Below, piece after piece: positions 1 through 8,206 of a stretch of 33,259 nucleotides of DNA; position 1 is the stretch's first letter; every line of letters begins with the position of its first letter. The position numbers and the translations under genes were made by a program. Location of the stretch: contig NZ_APHY01000061.1 in NCBI RefSeq assembly GCF_000417505.1, positions 3 to 33,261 on the forward strand. Direction: 5' to 3'. This stretch comes from Megasphaera sp. NM10 (lineage in GTDB: Bacteria > Bacillota > Negativicutes > Veillonellales > Megasphaeraceae). The notes beneath the pieces are model-generated. The model was not told the origin of the DNA. It worked only from the letters and a program-made list of their open reading frames with translations, and searched no databases.

Positions 1-242
1 CGGTCGGCCATCTTCAATATCTGCTGGGCAACACCGGCCTGCAACAAGCCGTAGTTTTCATTTTCCTTGCAAATGGGGTAATTTTCTTCGTACCGCAAGA
101 ATTGCTGGGTATCGAAGTAATGCTGCCGAATCGTATAGACCGCTATATTATACAGGTTATTGCTGTATTTGCACATTTCCCGGAGCATGGTATACTCTTG
201 TTTCGACAAGCCGCGGATGACATTCGATTGCGTCAAGTACAT
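1..242 (-). CDS. tnpB: IS200/IS605-family TnpB (OrfB) transposase, N-terminal part
   Basis: Reading the minus strand from an ATG at 242-240 gives about 80 residues that run off the window edge. They contain a core typical of TnpB N-termini: YNIAVYTIRQHYF, then a tyrosine-rich LRYEENYP segment, KENENYGLL, and a QQ.LK..DR end. TnpB proteins are RNA-guided nucleases carried by IS200/IS605 elements; the RuvC-like catalytic part would lie outside the window. A strong ribosome binding site (GGAGGTGA, 250-257) sits 7 bases before the ATG, and a TATAAT -10 lies at 271-276 on the same strand. The overlapping plus-strand frame is a shadow. Whether the element is intact cannot be seen. Confidence 0.85.
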   Translation of the reverse strand, partial: MYLTQSNVIRGLSKQEYTMLREMCKYSNNLYNIAVYTIRQHYFDTQQFLRYEENYPICKENENYGLLQAGVAQQILKMAD

Positions 243-316
243 CTAGGATTCACCTCCTCTGTTATCTACCATTATACCGTAGACGAAGTGAAAAGGCTAA
301 GATGGAAAAGACATAG

Positions 317-353
317 GGTGGATTTCGCAGGCATCGAACCTGCGAAATCCACC
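317..353 (-). other. Perfect 15-bp hairpin resembling a tRNA acceptor/T-arm minihelix
   Basis: GGTGGATTTCGCAGG and its exact reverse complement flank a 7-base loop. Read on the minus strand the loop is TTCGATG, closed by G-C, as in a tRNA T-loop (T54 T55 C56 R57 A58). The stem divides into a 5-bp T-stem (GCAGG/CCTGC) and a 7-bp acceptor-like helix (GGATTTC/GAAATCC), followed by ACCC instead of ACCA. It lies about 75 bases upstream of tnpB, so it could instead be a subterminal hairpin of the IS200/IS605 left end. The structure is seen; either role is inference. Confidence 0.5.
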
Positions 354-554
354 GCCATTGATGCCCCTACCTAAGAGGAAGGAGTCTTCTGGCGAAACTA
401 TGATAAAATAGTGTAATCCTCTGACGAAAAAATAGTAGCGAATGCGAGTATATTCTCTCCTATTATCGCATTTTTGTTCATGTAAATGCAAGGTAAAATA
501 GAAAACAAATTCAGAAATATGACCTTTTATGTATACTATATTTTGCATAAAAAT

Positions 555-596
555 TATAGCCTGTTTTAAGGCTATACGCAAAGTGAAAATATGTAA
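555..596 (+). promoter_or_regulatory. Operator-like sites upstream of glpK
   Basis: A perfect inverted repeat TATAGCC-N8-GGCTATA (555-576) is followed by the box GTGAAAATATGTAAA (583-597). The same box recurs upstream of the dehydrogenase operon, starting the same distance (23 bases) before the -35 element. This suggests a common glycerol regulator; its identity cannot be read here. The rest of the 243-707 gap is AT-rich and shows no further gene. Confidence 0.5.
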
Positions 597-604
597 ATAT
601 TTAG

Positions 605-633
605 TTGAAATAATGTGCTAGGTGATGTATGAT
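605..633 (+). promoter_or_regulatory. Predicted glpK-glpF promoter
   Basis: TTGAAA (605-610) and TATGAT (628-633) are spaced by 17 bases, a good housekeeping-sigma promoter about 75 bases before the glpK start codon. Confidence 0.6.
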
Positions 634-635
634 GA

Positions 636-2213
<1,578 letters not shown>

Positions 2214-2231
2214 GAGAGAGGTGCTGGAATC

Positions 2232-2963
2232 ATGATGTTTGACAACTTATTAGGAGAATTTATCGGGACGATGGTCCTCATCGTCTTCGGGGCCGGCGTC
2301 TGCGCCTGCAACACGCTGACCAAATCGAAAGGCCAGAACGGCGGCTGGATTTGTATAACCGCAGGATGGGGTTTCGCCGTAACTCTCGGCGTTTACACGG
2401 CAACGACCCTCGGTGCTCCGCAGGGTGACCTGAACCCGGCTGTTACGCTCGGCAAGACGATGATCGGGATTTACAGTGTTCCTCAGTTCTTCGCCACGTC
2501 CATCGCTCAGATCCTGGGCGGTATCCTCGGCGCAGCTATCGTCTGGCTGGCTTACCTGCCCCATTGGGCTGAAACGGAAGATAAACCGGCGAAACTCGGT
2601 ATCTTCTGCACGGCTCCGGCTATCCGCAACTATCCGGCCAACTTCCTTTGTGAATTCATTGCTACTTTCTTCCTGATGTTCGTTATCTGGATGATTTTCT
2701 CCAATAAAGTCGGTGCCATTCCTCCTGGAGTCGGCCCGTATATCGTCGGCATCCTCATCTGGGCTTTGGGTATGAGCCTTGGCGGTCCTACGGGGTACGC
2801 CATGAACCCGGCTCGAGATTTGGGTCCTCGTATTGCTCATGCTATCCTGCCGATTGCCGGTAAAGGCGGTTCGGACTGGGCTTATGCCTGGGTTCCTGTT
2901 TTCGGCCCGCTGGCTGGTGCCTTTGCTGCCTACGTCGTAGCCATGGCTTTACATGTCTTCTAA
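2232..2963 (+). CDS. glpF: Glycerol facilitator (MIP family channel)
   Basis: A 243-aa integral membrane channel for passive glycerol entry. Both half-helix signatures are present: NPA at residues 68-70 (LNPAVTLGK) and NPAR at 192-195 followed by Asp (MNPARDLGPR). The Asp after NPAR is typical of glycerol facilitators rather than water-only aquaporins. Six hydrophobic segments are apparent. Translation probably starts at the tandem ATGATG (2232/2235), preceded by GAGAGG. It lies directly after glpK, and a hairpin terminator follows, so glpK-glpF appears to be a two-gene unit. Confidence 0.96.
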   Translation: MMFDNLLGEFIGTMVLIVFGAGVCACNTLTKSKGQNGGWICITAGWGFAVTLGVYTATTLGAPQGDLNPAVTLGKTMIGIYSVPQFFATSIAQILGGILGAAIVWLAYLPHWAETEDKPAKLGIFCTAPAIRNYPANFLCEFIATFFLMFVIWMIFSNKVGAIPPGVGPYIVGILIWALGMSLGGPTGYAMNPARDLGPRIAHAILPIAGKGGSDWAYAWVPVFGPLAGAFAAYVVAMALHVF

Positions 2964-2989
2964 TTTATTTAATATATGGTTTTGGGAAA

Positions 2990-3022
2990 GGGCTTGTCAT
3001 TCATCGGCAAGCCCTCTCCTTT
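2990..3022 (+). terminator. Probable terminator after glpF
   Basis: Stem GGGCTTG (2990-2996) / CAAGCCC (3008-3014) with an 11-base loop, followed by a pyrimidine-rich tail (TCTCCTTTACTT). The tail is imperfect, so read-through is possible. Confidence 0.6.
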
Positions 3023-3125
3023 ACTTAAGTTTATAAATTTGTTTATAAATTTTGAACATAATTTCATACTTAATCAAAGGTAATATTCCTATATTTTTGC
3101 ATGAAAAAATAGTATAATTCGGCTA

Positions 3126-3177
3126 TGTGAAAATATGTAAAAATAGTCTTGCAATTATTTTCACAAACCGATATAAT
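3126..3177 (+). promoter_or_regulatory. Promoter and operator of the glycerol-3-phosphate dehydrogenase operon
   Basis: TTGCAA (3149-3154) and TATAAT (3172-3177) have a 17-base spacer. A perfect inverted repeat, TGTGAAAATA (3126-3135) and TATTTTCACA (3156-3165), flanks the -35 with arm centres 30 bp apart. The right arm lies between -35 and -10, where a bound protein would block polymerase. The left arm belongs to the GTGAAAATATGTAAA box shared with glpK. Confidence 0.65.
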
Positions 3178-3230
3178 AAGGGCATCAAAGATAGTGATAC
3201 TTGGTATTTACAGAGAAAGAGGTTGTGAAC

Positions 3231-4691
3231 ATGACAAAACAAGCAGATGTCGTCGTAATTGGCGGCGGTATTACCGGCACAGCCATTTTGCACGAACTGG
3301 CAAAGTACAATCTTCGTGCAGTCCTGGTTGAACAGGAACCGGAACTGGCTGCCGGCACGACAAAGGCCAACAGTGCCATCCTTCACGCAGGTTTCGATGC
3401 GCCTACGGGCAGTATGAAAGCCCGCATGAATGCCGCAGGCAATGCGATGTATCATGAATTGAAAGACGAATTGGATCTGGACATCCGCTGGTCCGGCTCG
3501 TATGTAGCCGCCCTCGACGACGAACAGATGGACGTCCTCAAGGAACTCCTCGAACGGGGCAATGCCAATGGCGTTCCCGGACTGAAAATCGTCAGCGGCG
3601 ATGAAATGCGCAAAGAAGAACCGAATGTCAGCAAGGACATCAAAGGCGCACTCTGGGCTCCGACTGCCGGCATCTGCTGGCCTTTCGGCCTGGCCCTGGC
3701 TTTTGCGGAAAATGCCGTCATCAACGGCGCTGAAGTCATCCGTGAATGTCAGGTTACGGGCATTACCGTAGAAGACGGTGCCGTCAAAGCCGTCGAAACG
3801 GACAAGGGTACTATCGAAACGAAATACGTCATCAATGCCGCCGGCGTCCATGTCGACGAAATCAGCCGCCTTGCCGGGGACGATACCTTTAAGATCCATC
3901 CGCGCCGCGGCGAATACATCCTCTTTGATAAAACGGCTCAGAAAGACCTCGTTTACTCGCCGATTTTCCCGACACCGACGAAAATGGGCAAAGGCATCCT
4001 GGTCTGCGCGACGACACATGGCAACGTCTTCGTCGGCCCGAACGCCCAGGATATGCCGGATGAAGAAAAAGACGACACGGCCGTCACCATTCCGGGCATG
4101 GACGACATCCTGGACAAAGCCCGCCGTCTGGTCCCGAACATCCCTGTAGGCGCTACCATTACGGAATTTGCCGGTGTCCGCGCCGTATCCAGCACGGGCG
4201 ACTTCATCCTCGGCCCGTCGGAAAAGACGAAAGGCCTCATCCAGGCTGCCGGCATCCAGTCTCCGGGCCTGACTTCGGCTCCGGCTATCGCCAAATATCT
4301 CGTCGACGGCATCGTCGCTGAAACCGGTGCGACAGCCAAGACGGACTATAAGAAAGGCCGTCCGGCTCAGCCCTGCTTCCGCATGATGGCTGAAGCTGAC
4401 CAGAAAGCCCTCATCGCCAAGGATCCCCGTTATGGCCGCGTCATCTGTCGCTGCGAAACGATTACGGAAGGGGAAATCGTCGATGCCATCCATCGCCCCG
4501 TCGGTGCCCGCACCGTCGACGGTGTCAAACGCCGCACGCGTGCCGGCATGGGCCGCTGCCAGGGTGGCTTCTGCGGACCTCGTGTTACACAGATTTTGTC
4601 CCGTGAATTGAACATCCCCGTTACGGAAGTACGGAAAGAAATGCGTAATTCTTACATGTTCTACAACAAAGAAAGCGGAGGTAAGGCATAA
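3231..4691 (+). CDS. FAD-dependent glycerol-3-phosphate dehydrogenase-like protein (GlpA/LhgO type, BFD Fe-S domain)
   Basis: A 486-aa flavoprotein expected to oxidise glycerol-3-phosphate to dihydroxyacetone phosphate. The N-terminus has the FAD-binding fold (VVIGGGITGTA, residues about 9-19) and the body is a DAO-type oxidoreductase domain. The C-terminal region has a BFD-like [2Fe-2S] pattern: Cys406, Cys408, Cys443 and Cys448 (CRC, then CQGGFC). The ATG at 3231 is used because GAAAGAGG (3215-3222) precedes it by 8 bases. The stop overlaps the next start by one base (TAATG), implying translational coupling. An anaerobic GlpA-like role is inferred from the next two genes and from glpK/glpF; oxidation of another 2-hydroxy acid is a less likely alternative. 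Confidence 0.85.
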   Translation: MTKQADVVVIGGGITGTAILHELAKYNLRAVLVEQEPELAAGTTKANSAILHAGFDAPTGSMKARMNAAGNAMYHELKDELDLDIRWSGSYVAALDDEQMDVLKELLERGNANGVPGLKIVSGDEMRKEEPNVSKDIKGALWAPTAGICWPFGLALAFAENAVINGAEVIRECQVTGITVEDGAVKAVETDKGTIETKYVINAAGVHVDEISRLAGDDTFKIHPRRGEYILFDKTAQKDLVYSPIFPTPTKMGKGILVCATTHGNVFVGPNAQDMPDEEKDDTAVTIPGMDDILDKARRLVPNIPVGATITEFAGVRAVSSTGDFILGPSEKTKGLIQAAGIQSPGLTSAPAIAKYLVDGIVAETGATAKTDYKKGRPAQPCFRMMAEADQKALIAKDPRYGRVICRCETITEGEIVDAIHRPVGARTVDGVKRRTRAGMGRCQGGFCGPRVTQILSRELNIPVTEVRKEMRNSYMFYNKESGGKA

Positions 4692-5959
4692 TGGGTGAAC
4701 AACTTTATGATATTATCATCGTTGGCGGCGGCCCGGCAGGCTTATCCGCTGCCTACAGCGCTTGGCAGAACGGCGCTAAAAAAATTCTCGTCCTCGAACG
4801 TGACCGCGAAGCTGGCGGCATCCTCCAGCAGTGCATCCACAATGGTTTCGGCCTCCATCACTTCAAAGAAGAACTGACCGGCCCGGGCTACGCCCAGCGC
4901 TGCTATGACCTGGTCAAGGATAAACCGGAAATCGAAATCCTCGTCGACACCATGGTCCTCAGCGTCAATCTCGACAAGACGGTTACGGCTGTCAGCCCGG
5001 CTCACGGCCTGATGAAAGTACAGGGCAAGACGATCATCCTCACCATGGGCTGCCGCGAACGTACACGCGGTGCCATCCGTATCCCCGGTTATCGTCCGGC
5101 TGGCGTCTTTACGGCCGGTGCAGCGCAGCGCATGGTCAACATGGAAGGCTATCTGCCCGGTAAGAAAATCGTCATCCTCGGCAGTGGCGACATCGGCCTC
5201 ATCATGGCCCGCCGCATGACCCTGGAAGGCTGTAAAGTCCAGGCTGTCCTGGAAATCTGCCCCTTCTCGAACGGCTTGACCCGTAATATGGTACAATGTC
5301 TGTATGACTATGATATTCCTTTGTATCTGTCTCATACCATTACGGCCATCCACGGCAAAGACCGGGTCAACGGCATTACGGCCGCCAAAGTCGACGACCA
5401 TATGAAACCCATTCCGGGCACGGAATTCGACATCGACTGCGATACGCTGCTCCTGTCCGTCGGCCTGATCCCGGAAAATGAATTGTCCCGCGGCTTGGGG
5501 CTGGCTATGCATCCGCTCACCAATGGTCCTATCGTCGACCAGCATCGTGAAACGAGCATCCCTGGCATCTTTGCAGCCGGCAACGTCGTCCACGTCCATG
5601 ACCTGGTAGACTTCGTATCGGAAGAAGCTGAAATTGCCGGTAAATACGCTGCCCTCAAGGCACAGGAACAGCTGCCGGAAGACGTAGCCGACGTCAAGGT
5701 CGAAGCCATCGACGAAGTCCGCACCTGCGTTCCCCAGCACGTCCGCGCTACGGCAGAAGGCGAAACGATCCGCTTGTTCATGCGTGTCCGCAAACCCATG
5801 AAGAAAGTCCGCCTCACTGTCAAGAGCGGTGACGATACGCTGCTGACGAAAGTCCTCCCCGTCGCCAAACCGAGTGAAATGATCGCCGTCAACGTACCGG
5901 CTGAAAAAGCCAAGGGCCATCATGCGGATTGGACCGTTTCCGTAAAGGAGGAAGCATAA
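4691..5959 (+). CDS. NAD(P)/FAD-dependent oxidoreductase, partner subunit of the GlpA-like dehydrogenase
   Basis: A 422-aa pyridine nucleotide-disulphide-type flavoprotein. It has an N-terminal FAD dinucleotide fold (IIVGGGPAGLSAA, about residues 9-21) and a second nucleotide-binding fold near residue 160 (ILGSGDIGLIMARR). No CxxC redox disulphide typical of dihydrolipoamide dehydrogenases is visible, so it probably relays electrons between flavin, pyridine nucleotide and Fe-S partners. GGAGGTAAG precedes the start, which overlaps the upstream stop by one base. In many anaerobic Firmicutes this gene sits between a GlpA-like flavoprotein and DUF1667, as here. Confidence 0.85.
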   Translation: MGEQLYDIIIVGGGPAGLSAAYSAWQNGAKKILVLERDREAGGILQQCIHNGFGLHHFKEELTGPGYAQRCYDLVKDKPEIEILVDTMVLSVNLDKTVTAVSPAHGLMKVQGKTIILTMGCRERTRGAIRIPGYRPAGVFTAGAAQRMVNMEGYLPGKKIVILGSGDIGLIMARRMTLEGCKVQAVLEICPFSNGLTRNMVQCLYDYDIPLYLSHTITAIHGKDRVNGITAAKVDDHMKPIPGTEFDIDCDTLLLSVGLIPENELSRGLGLAMHPLTNGPIVDQHRETSIPGIFAAGNVVHVHDLVDFVSEEAEIAGKYAALKAQEQLPEDVADVKVEAIDEVRTCVPQHVRATAEGETIRLFMRVRKPMKKVRLTVKSGDDTLLTKVLPVAKPSEMIAVNVPAEKAKGHHADWTVSVKEEA

Positions 5960-5960
5960 C

Positions 5961-6332
5961 ATGAGTGTAGAAACGAAACAACTGAACTGCATCAACTGCC
6001 CGCTGGGCTGCCTGCTTACTGTTACCCTGGAAGACGGTAAGATTACCAAGGTCACAGGCAATACGTGCCCGCGCGGTGAAAAATATGCCCATCAGGAATT
6101 GACCGACCCGCAGCGCATGCTGACCTCGACGGTCCGCATCGAAGGCGGCGAACTGCCGCTCCTGCCGGTCGTATCCAAGACGACGTTGCCGAAAGGCAAA
6201 ATCCTCGACTGTGCAGCAGCCCTGCGCAGCGTCGAAGTCAAAGCCCCGGTCCATACAGGCGACGTCATCGTCAAAGATATCCTGGGCCTCGGCGTAGATA
6301 TCGTGGCCAGCCGCGATATGGGCAAAGAATAA
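5961..6332 (+). CDS. DUF1667 small Fe-S protein, third subunit of the glycerol-3-phosphate dehydrogenase set
   Basis: A 123-aa protein with Cys10, Cys13, Cys17 and Cys36 (CINCPLGC, then NTCPRG), resembling the Fe-S motif at the N-terminus of molybdopterin oxidoreductases, so a [4Fe-4S] cluster is likely. No cofactor-binding domain follows. AAAGGAGG sits just before the ATG, one base after the previous stop. The family is uncharacterised but occurs with the two flavoproteins upstream. Here it ends the operon and is followed by a strong terminator. An electron-transfer role is inferred. Confidence 0.85.
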   Translation: MSVETKQLNCINCPLGCLLTVTLEDGKITKVTGNTCPRGEKYAHQELTDPQRMLTSTVRIEGGELPLLPVVSKTTLPKGKILDCAAALRSVEVKAPVHTGDVIVKDILGLGVDIVASRDMGKE

Positions 6333-6366
6333 GCATCGGTACCAATATTCCCTCTTACATATACCA

Positions 6367-6400
6367 GAAAGGGGCTGTCGCATGTGCGACAGCCCCTTTC
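6367..6400 (+). terminator. Terminator of the glycerol-3-phosphate dehydrogenase operon
   Basis: A perfect 16-bp inverted repeat (GAAAGGGGCTGTCGCA and its complement) with a 2-base centre, ending in CTTTCTC. Its core CTGTCGCATGTGCGACAG recurs with small changes in five other terminators in the window. Confidence 0.85.
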
Positions 6401-6430
6401 TCGTTGCTCGTTGTTCGTGGCTAGTGGCTA
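6399..6430. repeat. Heptanucleotide tandem repeat, degenerate
   Basis: Read on the minus strand this is a run of 7-base units (AGCCACT, AGCCACG, AACAACG, AGCAACG). Similar period-7 tracts occur at 7027-7054, 17178-17222 and 33009-33029, always beside a terminator or the TGTAGGGG repeat. Confidence 0.5.
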
Positions 6431-6436
6431 GCGAAA

Positions 6437-6543
6437 AGAGGTTGCAGGGGTCGTCCTCTACAGCGATCTTCTTCAGCAGCCGTCCTGTCGTTTTTTACAG
6501 TCATGCCCTGACGGGCTGAAAAGGCACGTGCTTTAGAGGGACT
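6437..6543. repeat. Degenerate copy of the TGTAGGGG intergenic repeat
   Basis: It shares the internal module of the better copies at 17088-17157 and 26696-26790, including CCTGACGGGCTGAAAAGGCA and CTTCAGCAGCCGTCCTG, but its ends are diverged. Confidence 0.55.
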
Positions 6544-6554
6544 CATTAATTTGC

Positions 6555-6582
6555 TTGATTTATTAGGCGAACATGGTACAAT
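6555..6582 (+). promoter_or_regulatory. Predicted promoter of the antitoxin RNA
   Basis: TTGATT (6555-6560) and TACAAT (6577-6582) with a 16-base spacer, directly ahead of the structured RNA that ends at the terminator at 6652-6672. Confidence 0.6.
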
Positions 6583-6588
6583 AAAAAC

Positions 6589-6672
6589 AGAGATAGTCCG
6601 ATGGTGGTACATCGGTCTCCTCTGTGGTTTATGTTTGAAGAAGGCCGTGTACCGCGAGTACGCGGTTTTTTT
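6589..6672 (+). ncRNA. Putative antisense antitoxin RNA of a type I toxin-antitoxin pair
   Basis: About 85 nt from the predicted start to a textbook terminator: CCGCG-AGTA-CGCGG followed by seven T (6652-6672). Inside, ACAGAG (6587-6592) pairs with CTCTGT (6620-6625) around CCGATG/CATCGG. On the opposite strand the same hairpin is followed by a T-rich tail and can end the toxin mRNA, so the two RNAs would overlap along almost the whole antitoxin. This 3'-overlapping layout is known from txpA/RatA-type systems. No protein is claimed; the plus-strand frame over this region (6551-6913) is not credible. Confidence 0.6.
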
Positions 6673-6684
6673 CATGCTAAAGGT

Positions 6685-6765
6685 TTATCGCTTCGTTGCT
6701 GAAATAATCAGCACTATAAGAGTTGCGAATGCAATCATCAATGACAATGCTTCGTATACACTCAT
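6685..6765 (-). CDS. Small hydrophobic holin-like peptide, type I toxin
   Basis: A 26-aa peptide beginning MSVYEALSLMIAF, continuing with a hydrophobic membrane segment, and ending SATKR. The start MxxYEALxLMI, single transmembrane helix and short basic tail match the Firmicutes putative holin-like/TxpA-BsrG type I toxins, which insert into the cell's own membrane. GAGGTGA (6771-6777) lies 5 bases before the ATG and is half-buried in a hairpin. A good promoter lies upstream, and an antisense RNA converges from the other side. The gene is below usual gene-finder length limits. The family match is from memory of the motif; toxicity is inferred. Confidence 0.72.
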   Translation of the reverse strand: MSVYEALSLMIAFATLIVLIISATKR

Positions 6766-6773
6766 GCTGATCA

Positions 6774-6789
6774 CCTCGCTTTCGCGAGG
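6774..6789 (-). promoter_or_regulatory. Hairpin covering the toxin ribosome binding site
   Basis: On the minus strand CCTCGC-GAAA-GCGAGG forms a 6-bp stem with a GNRA tetraloop. Its 3' arm contains GAGG of the toxin's Shine-Dalgarno sequence. Sequestering the site in this way is common in type I toxin mRNAs. Confidence 0.55.
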
Positions 6790-6823
6790 GAAACCGAATA
6801 CATCGAACTATCTCATGGAGTTC

Positions 6824-6852
6824 AGTATACCAGATTTACTACCAGGCTTCAA
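6824..6852 (-). promoter_or_regulatory. Predicted toxin promoter
   Basis: On the minus strand TTGAAG (6852-6847) and TATACT (6829-6824) have a 17-base spacer. Transcription from about 6817 would give a leader of about 50 nt and an mRNA of about 235 nt ending near 6582. Confidence 0.6.
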
Positions 6853-6907
6853 GGAAAAGCCATTGTTCGTAATTCATAAAGCCATACCATCATTATCGAA
6901 TAGGTTG

Positions 6908-7018
6908 TGGTGAAATCTCGCAGCGGGCCGCCCATCCTCTGCTGTCCGTTTCAGCAGCCATCTTGCGCCTTCCGTTGGTCGGCACCCGATGGGCTGGAAA
7001 GGCTCTGGGACGGCCCCT
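6908..7018. repeat. Second degenerate copy of the TGTAGGGG intergenic repeat
   Basis: It contains recognisable parts of the family: GTCCGTTTCAGCAGCCAT, CGATGGGCTGGAAAGG and the end GGCCCCTACG. Together with 6437-6543 it brackets the toxin-antitoxin locus. Confidence 0.5.
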
Positions 7019-7026
7019 ACGCAGCT

Positions 7027-7054
7027 AACCACTAACCACTAGCCACTAACCACT
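7027..7054. repeat. Four tandem heptamers
   Basis: AACCACT, AACCACT, AGCCACT, AACCACT in direct succession, immediately before the cysK terminator. Confidence 0.75.
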
Positions 7055-7055
7055 T

Positions 7056-7089
7056 AAAAGAGGCTGTCGCATGTGCGGCAGCCTCTTTT
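7056..7089 (-). terminator. Terminator of cysK
   Basis: AAAAGAGGCTG...CAGCCTCTTTT with the shared GTCGCATGTGC core, including one G-T pair. The T tract follows on either strand, so it can work in both directions. It lies 28 bases after the cysK stop. Confidence 0.8.
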
Positions 7090-7117
7090 CTCATGTATTG
7101 GTTGGAGGATGGTCTAT

Positions 7118-8062
7118 TTATTTCGTTTTCTGCTGGATGAAGCCCGGCGTCGTGAGGTAACGGTCGCCGTTATCCGGCAGGAAGGCTACGATGGTCTTGC
7201 CGGCGTTTTCCGGACGTTTTGCGACTTCCGAAGCGGCATAGAGAGCTGCACCGCCGGAGATACCGATGAGGAGGCCTTCGGATTCGGTGAATTTCTGAGC
7301 CGTTTCATAAGCCTGTTCTGTCGTAACCGTGAAGACTTCGTCGTAGATCTTGGTATCCAATGTTTCCGGAACGAAGTTTGCGCCGATGCCCTGGAGTTTG
7401 TGCGGGCCTGCATGGCCTTCGGAGAGGAGCGGCGAATCTTTCGGTTCGATAGCGATGATCTGGACGGACGGTTTCTTTTCTTTGAGGTACTGGCCGACGC
7501 CGGAGAGCGTGCCGCCTGTGCCGACACCAGCTAAGAAGATGTCGACAGCGCCGTCTGTATCTTCATAGATTTCCGGGCCCGTCGTCAGGCGATGGATTTC
7601 CGGATTGACCGGGTTGGTGAACTGGCCGGGGATGAAGGAATCGGGGATTTCTTTGGCCAATTCGTTGGCTTTGTCGACAGCGCCTTTCATGCCGGTCTTG
7701 CCCGGTGTGAGGACGATTTCAGCGCCATAAGCGGAAATGAGGTTGCGGCGTTCGATAGACATGGTTTCCGGCATGGTGAAGATGGCGCGGTAGCCTTTGG
7801 CAGCAGCTACGGCAGCCAGGCCGATACCCGTATTGCCACTGGTCGGTTCGATGATGACCGAGCCTTTTTTGAGGATGCCTTTCTTTTCAGCGTCTTCGAT
7901 CATGGCTTTGGCGATGCGGTCTTTGGCGGAGCCGGCCGGGTTGAAAGCGTCGAGTTTGACCAAAAGGTTAGCAGCTACGCCAGCGGCGTTGTTGTAACGT
8001 TCCGGTTTCAATAATGGTGTGTTGCCGATCAACTGTAACATGGATGTGTAGATTTTGCTCAT
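7118..8062 (-). CDS. cysK: Cysteine synthase A (O-acetylserine sulfhydrylase)
   Basis: This PLP enzyme makes cysteine from O-acetylserine and sulfide in the cytoplasm. The 314-aa product has the expected length. Lys47 in NPAGSAKDRIA is the PLP-binding lysine, TSGNT (74-78) is the substrate loop, GTGGT (181-185) the phosphate-binding loop, and ISGGAALYA lies near the C-terminus. An AGGAGA-type site precedes the ATG. It lies 144 bases downstream of cysE on the same strand, with its own candidate promoter and operator in between, so it may be read both from the cysE T-box transcript and independently. Confidence 0.96.
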   Translation of the reverse strand: MSKIYTSMLQLIGNTPLLKPERYNNAAGVAANLLVKLDAFNPAGSAKDRIAKAMIEDAEKKGILKKGSVIIEPTSGNTGIGLAAVAAAKGYRAIFTMPETMSIERRNLISAYGAEIVLTPGKTGMKGAVDKANELAKEIPDSFIPGQFTNPVNPEIHRLTTGPEIYEDTDGAVDIFLAGVGTGGTLSGVGQYLKEKKPSVQIIAIEPKDSPLLSEGHAGPHKLQGIGANFVPETLDTKIYDEVFTVTTEQAYETAQKFTESEGLLIGISGGAALYAASEVAKRPENAGKTIVAFLPDNGDRYLTTPGFIQQKTK

Positions 8063-8117
8063 GAGAATCTCTCCTTTTCCTATGATTCATCCCCCGATGA
8101 ATGCAAAAATATGTTGA

Positions 8118-8146
8118 AGTATAGTAAGGTATACCAAATGGGTATA
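8118..8146 (-). promoter_or_regulatory. Candidate cysK promoter with overlapping palindromic operator
   Basis: TATACC-N5-GGTATA (8130-8146) is a perfect inverted repeat. On the minus strand its outer arm lies at the -35 position, 17 bases before a TATACT -10 (8123-8118). ATACC/GGTAT-type arms resemble operators of Rrf2-family regulators such as CymR; that identity is a guess. Confidence 0.45.
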
Positions 8147-8206
8147 GATTTTATGTACACCTGTAGAGGGATTTTTCATTTCCATACAGGGTGACAACGA
8201 AGTTTA

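Noticed and set aside
102-374. Plus-strand frame of 90 codons
   Set aside because: It lies antisense to the tnpB start and across the minihelix hairpin; it has no ribosome binding site and no recognisable motif.
3123-4493. Long minus-strand frame opposite the GlpA-like gene
   Set aside because: It is a codon-bias shadow of a GC-rich gene; it lacks motifs, and the plus-strand gene has clear FAD and Cys signatures.
6551-6913. Plus-strand frame of 120 codons over the toxin-antitoxin locus
   Set aside because: It crosses an RNA terminator and runs antisense to a better-supported 26-aa gene.
7027-7054. Possible CRISPR or direct-repeat array
   Set aside because: The units are only 7 bases with no spacers.
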